Source of the DNA: Actinomycetes bacterium
GTDB lineage: Bacteria > Actinomycetota > Actinomycetes > Propionibacteriales > Propionibacteriaceae
Assembly: GCA_023437345.1 (NCBI GenBank)
Contig: JAEZGC010000325.1
Span: 1-8,236 of the forward strand
Direction: 5' to 3'
Length of the DNA stretch: 8,236 nucleotides
The notes beneath the pieces are model-generated. The model was not told the DNA's origin and did no database searches. It saw only the letters and a list, made by a program, of their open reading frames with translations. The position numbers and the translations under genes are program-made. Below are positions 6,401 to 8,236 of the stretch, one piece after another (the stretch's first letter is position 1; each line of letters starts with the position of its first letter).

Positions 6401-6799
6401 ATGAAGCACCGGGACCGCCACCAGCGCGGGATGCGCGGTCCGCTGGCGGCCCCCAACCCGCTGACCGGCGCGGCCCTGCCGGTGCGGTACCGGACGCGCG
6501 GCACCGAGTTCTTCACCGGCTGCATCCGCGCCTCGGTGTCCCGCATCTCGAACACCTGCCCGCGGGCGCTGGAGGGCGTCGACATCGGGTTCGAGGACGT
6601 CCCGACCCTGACGGCCGCGTGGTACGACAGGGCGCCGCTGGCTGCTGCCGTGTCGGCCCGCCCCGGGCACCGCGGCCAGGTGGTGCTGTACCGGCGGCCG
6701 CTGGAGCACCGCGCCACCAGCCGCAAGGACCTGGCCACCCTCGTCCACCGCACGATAGTCGAGCAGTTGGCGGTGCTGACCGGGATCGACGCCGCCTAG
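6401..6799 (+). CDS. Metallopeptidase (zincin-like) family protein with degenerate active site
   Basis: A 132-residue protein of the small Zincin_1 (former DUF1025) family in the form found beside DUF3499 in actinobacteria (Rv3259-like). Family landmarks are the N-terminal RDRHQRGMRGPL (4-15), VDIGFEDVP (60-68), VVLYRRPLEHRA (95-106) and the C-terminal LVHRTIVEQLAVLTG (114-128). The canonical HExxH zinc motif is not intact: H116 is kept, but the next residue is R117, and V120 replaces the second His. Peptidase activity is therefore doubtful. Degenerate sites are, to my recollection, usual in this actinobacterial branch. The ATG at 6401 is preferred over a GTG at 6377 because RDRH then sits near the N-terminus, as in relatives, and because of the TATCGT box. 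It is divergent from DUF3499. Confidence 0.8.
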   Translation: MKHRDRHQRGMRGPLAAPNPLTGAALPVRYRTRGTEFFTGCIRASVSRISNTCPRALEGVDIGFEDVPTLTAAWYDRAPLAAAVSARPGHRGQVVLYRRPLEHRATSRKDLATLVHRTIVEQLAVLTGIDAA

Positions 6800-6806
6800 A
6801 TCGCCC

Positions 6807-6821
6807 CGCCGGCAGCCGGCG
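6807..6821. terminator. Hairpin between convergent genes
   Basis: CGCCGGC-A-GCCGGCG is a perfect 7-bp inverted repeat in the 42-bp gap between the zincin-like stop (6799) and the DUF5719 stop (6842). In RNA a 5-bp stem with a 5-nt loop is realistic. It could end transcription in both directions, but no T-tract follows. Confidence 0.35.
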
Positions 6822-6841
6822 ACGACTGGGACTGAGCCCGG

Positions 6842-8227
6842 TCAGCTGCCCGCGTGCGGGTCGAAGCTGACCGGCCCGACCGCGTCGGCTGAGTTCTGGG
6901 ACGCTGCCAGCGCCAGCACCGCGAGCCCGCGCACCCGGCCGAGCCGGCCGGTCACCGCCAGCGCGCCGCGCACCGGGCTGTCCTCACCGGCCCGTACCCG
7001 CACCACGACGGTCTCGGCTCCCGGGACCTCGACGGCAAGCGTGCTGCCGGCCGGCACCGGGTGCGTGGCGGTCTGTCCGGGACCGCCGAGCTCATTGCCG
7101 ACTGTCACCTCCACCTCGTGGTCGGTGTCCGCGGGGTTGCTGAGCAGCAGCACCGCTGCCGCGTCCGTCCCGGTCGCCACCGGCCACAGCCCGTCCGGGC
7201 CCAGCGGGGCCGACGCGACAGCCCAGGCCGGGTCGGACTGGGCCGGGTTGGCCACCGAGGCCTGCCGGACGGCGGCAGTCACCGGCTGTTCGGCGCTCAA
7301 CCGCAACCCGGCCACCTGACCTGCCAGACCCGGGCCGAGGTCGAAGGAGCGGGTGGTGCCGGCCGGGATCTCGAGGTGCTCCACCCCTGCCAGCGCGCTG
7401 CGTCCTACCTCGCCCAGCAACTCGACTGCGACGCTCGCCGTCCGCTCGCCGGGGTTCACCACCAAGAGCTCGCGGCCGCCCTCGCCGGCCGGGATGCCGG
7501 CGACGACCAGGTCCGTGTCCGGCTCGGCGGTCGCCGGGATCCAGTCGGCTCCGCGCGGGTCGGACCCGGACCACAGCCGCTGCCGCAGGGTGGGGGCGAC
7601 CCGGCCTGCCGAGCTCTCCACCAGGACGCTGACCGGCCCGTCCGCGTTCGCCAGCACGCTGAGCGGGACGCTGCGCACCCCCCGGGCCTCCACCACGAGC
7701 CCGCGCGAGCCTGGCGCGTTGATCCGCCCGGCAGGTCCGAACACTGCGAGGTCGACAACGGCGTCCGTGCTGTCGGAGTTCACCAGCACAAGGTCGGCCT
7801 GCGCGTCCTCGTTGAGGAGGACACCGGTGAACCACTGCCGGGTCGCCGCAATCTGGCAGGTCACCGCCGAGAGCCCGCGGTCGGGCCCGGAGCCGGCCCG
7901 GACCAGGCTCACCGCGCCGAATGTGGTGGCGCGGCGGCCGGAGACCAGCACCGGCTCGGCGCGGCCGGCAAGGACGGCGACACCGTCCGGCTCGTCGACA
8001 GTGTCCGCGGCGGACAGCGCGGCGGTCCGCAGGCCGGGACCGACTGACGCGGCCGCGACCCGGGCGAAGGCGGTGGCGGTGTCGAAGGAGGGGCACGCCA
8101 TGGTGATCCGTGCGGTGTCCGACGATGCCATCGGTGGTGGTGGCGCGGCCGCGGGCAGCAGGCTCGCCGCCACCGTCGTCGCGGCGAGGGCGGCCAGCGT
8201 CGCTGCAGGCACGAGCCAGCGCTTCAT
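6842..8227 (-). CDS. DUF5719 family secreted protein with three beta-rich modules
   Basis: A 461-residue protein of unknown function. The N-terminus MKRWLVP followed by a hydrophobic stretch to about residue 25 and a proline run (29-32) looks like a Sec signal peptide or a single membrane anchor. C45 and C124 are the only cysteines and probably form an extracellular disulfide. The rest holds three similar modules of about 105 residues, each opening with a hydrophobic strand ending in Asn (LVLVNS at N150, LLVVNP at N258, LLLSNP at N364). Each then has an alternating strand, an A-G-x-based turn (IPAGTTRSF, VPAGSTLAV) and a PV strand (198-199, 315-316, 418-419). In other actinobacteria the gene sits beside a glycosyltransferase near whiB2, which I would expect just right of the window. 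A cell-wall role is inference. No clear ribosome binding site is seen in the 9 nt available. Confidence 0.82.
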   Translation of the reverse strand: MKRWLVPAATLAALAATTVAASLLPAAAPPPPMASSDTARITMACPSFDTATAFARVAAASVGPGLRTAALSAADTVDEPDGVAVLAGRAEPVLVSGRRATTFGAVSLVRAGSGPDRGLSAVTCQIAATRQWFTGVLLNEDAQADLVLVNSDSTDAVVDLAVFGPAGRINAPGSRGLVVEARGVRSVPLSVLANADGPVSVLVESSAGRVAPTLRQRLWSGSDPRGADWIPATAEPDTDLVVAGIPAGEGGRELLVVNPGERTASVAVELLGEVGRSALAGVEHLEIPAGTTRSFDLGPGLAGQVAGLRLSAEQPVTAAVRQASVANPAQSDPAWAVASAPLGPDGLWPVATGTDAAAVLLLSNPADTDHEVEVTVGNELGGPGQTATHPVPAGSTLAVEVPGAETVVVRVRAGEDSPVRGALAVTGRLGRVRGLAVLALAASQNSADAVGPVSFDPHAGS

Positions 8228-8236
8228 CGCCTGCCC

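Overview
The window is a compact, very GC-rich stretch with ATG and GTG starts and TANNNT promoter boxes. Its gene content (DUF3499, DUF5719, an actinobacterial zincin-like protein, a TobH-like SIS protein, ManB and AhcY) points to a chromosomal locus of an actinomycete. A propionibacterial-type lineage is my best guess; the sequence supports only the phylum firmly. No phage, IS, CRISPR or RNA gene is visible.

Layout. At the left, a SixA-like histidine phosphatase (42-539, +) converges on ahcY (648-2063, -). The gap between them holds a strong 18-bp inverted repeat built from a GGAACCGTCCCCC unit. Upstream of ahcY, 2064-2299 is non-coding and carries an array of the palindrome GAGCGCTC at about 19-nt spacing, plus a 9-bp hairpin. 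Next, on the minus strand, comes one tightly packed operon reading right to left: manB (5897-4509), a Trm112-type small zinc protein, a TobH-like SIS protein and a ZnT9-like CDF transporter (ends 2300). Its junctions are a 4-nt overlap, a 6-nt gap and a 4-nt overlap. DUF3499 (6328-5984, -) and a zincin-like protein (6401-6799, +) diverge from a 72-bp promoter region with a central inverted repeat. A secreted DUF5719 protein (8227-6842, -) closes the window.

How the genes may work together. ManB makes mannose-1-phosphate for GDP-mannose and so for mannosylated envelope glycans. The SIS, Trm112-like, DUF3499, zincin-like and DUF5719 genes accompany manB in many actinobacteria, from memory of Mycobacterium and Streptomyces maps, but their roles are poorly defined. 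AhcY recycles S-adenosylhomocysteine. The manA gene I would expect between the SIS and CDF genes is absent.

Most unusual points: a 21-nt repeat family present both between genes and in frame inside manB; the ~19-nt-spaced GAGCGCTC array ahead of ahcY; a His where AhcY enzymes normally have a catalytic-site Asp; five transcription-unit heads with a -10 box 6-8 nt from the start codon (leaderless layout); and a three-module architecture in DUF5719.
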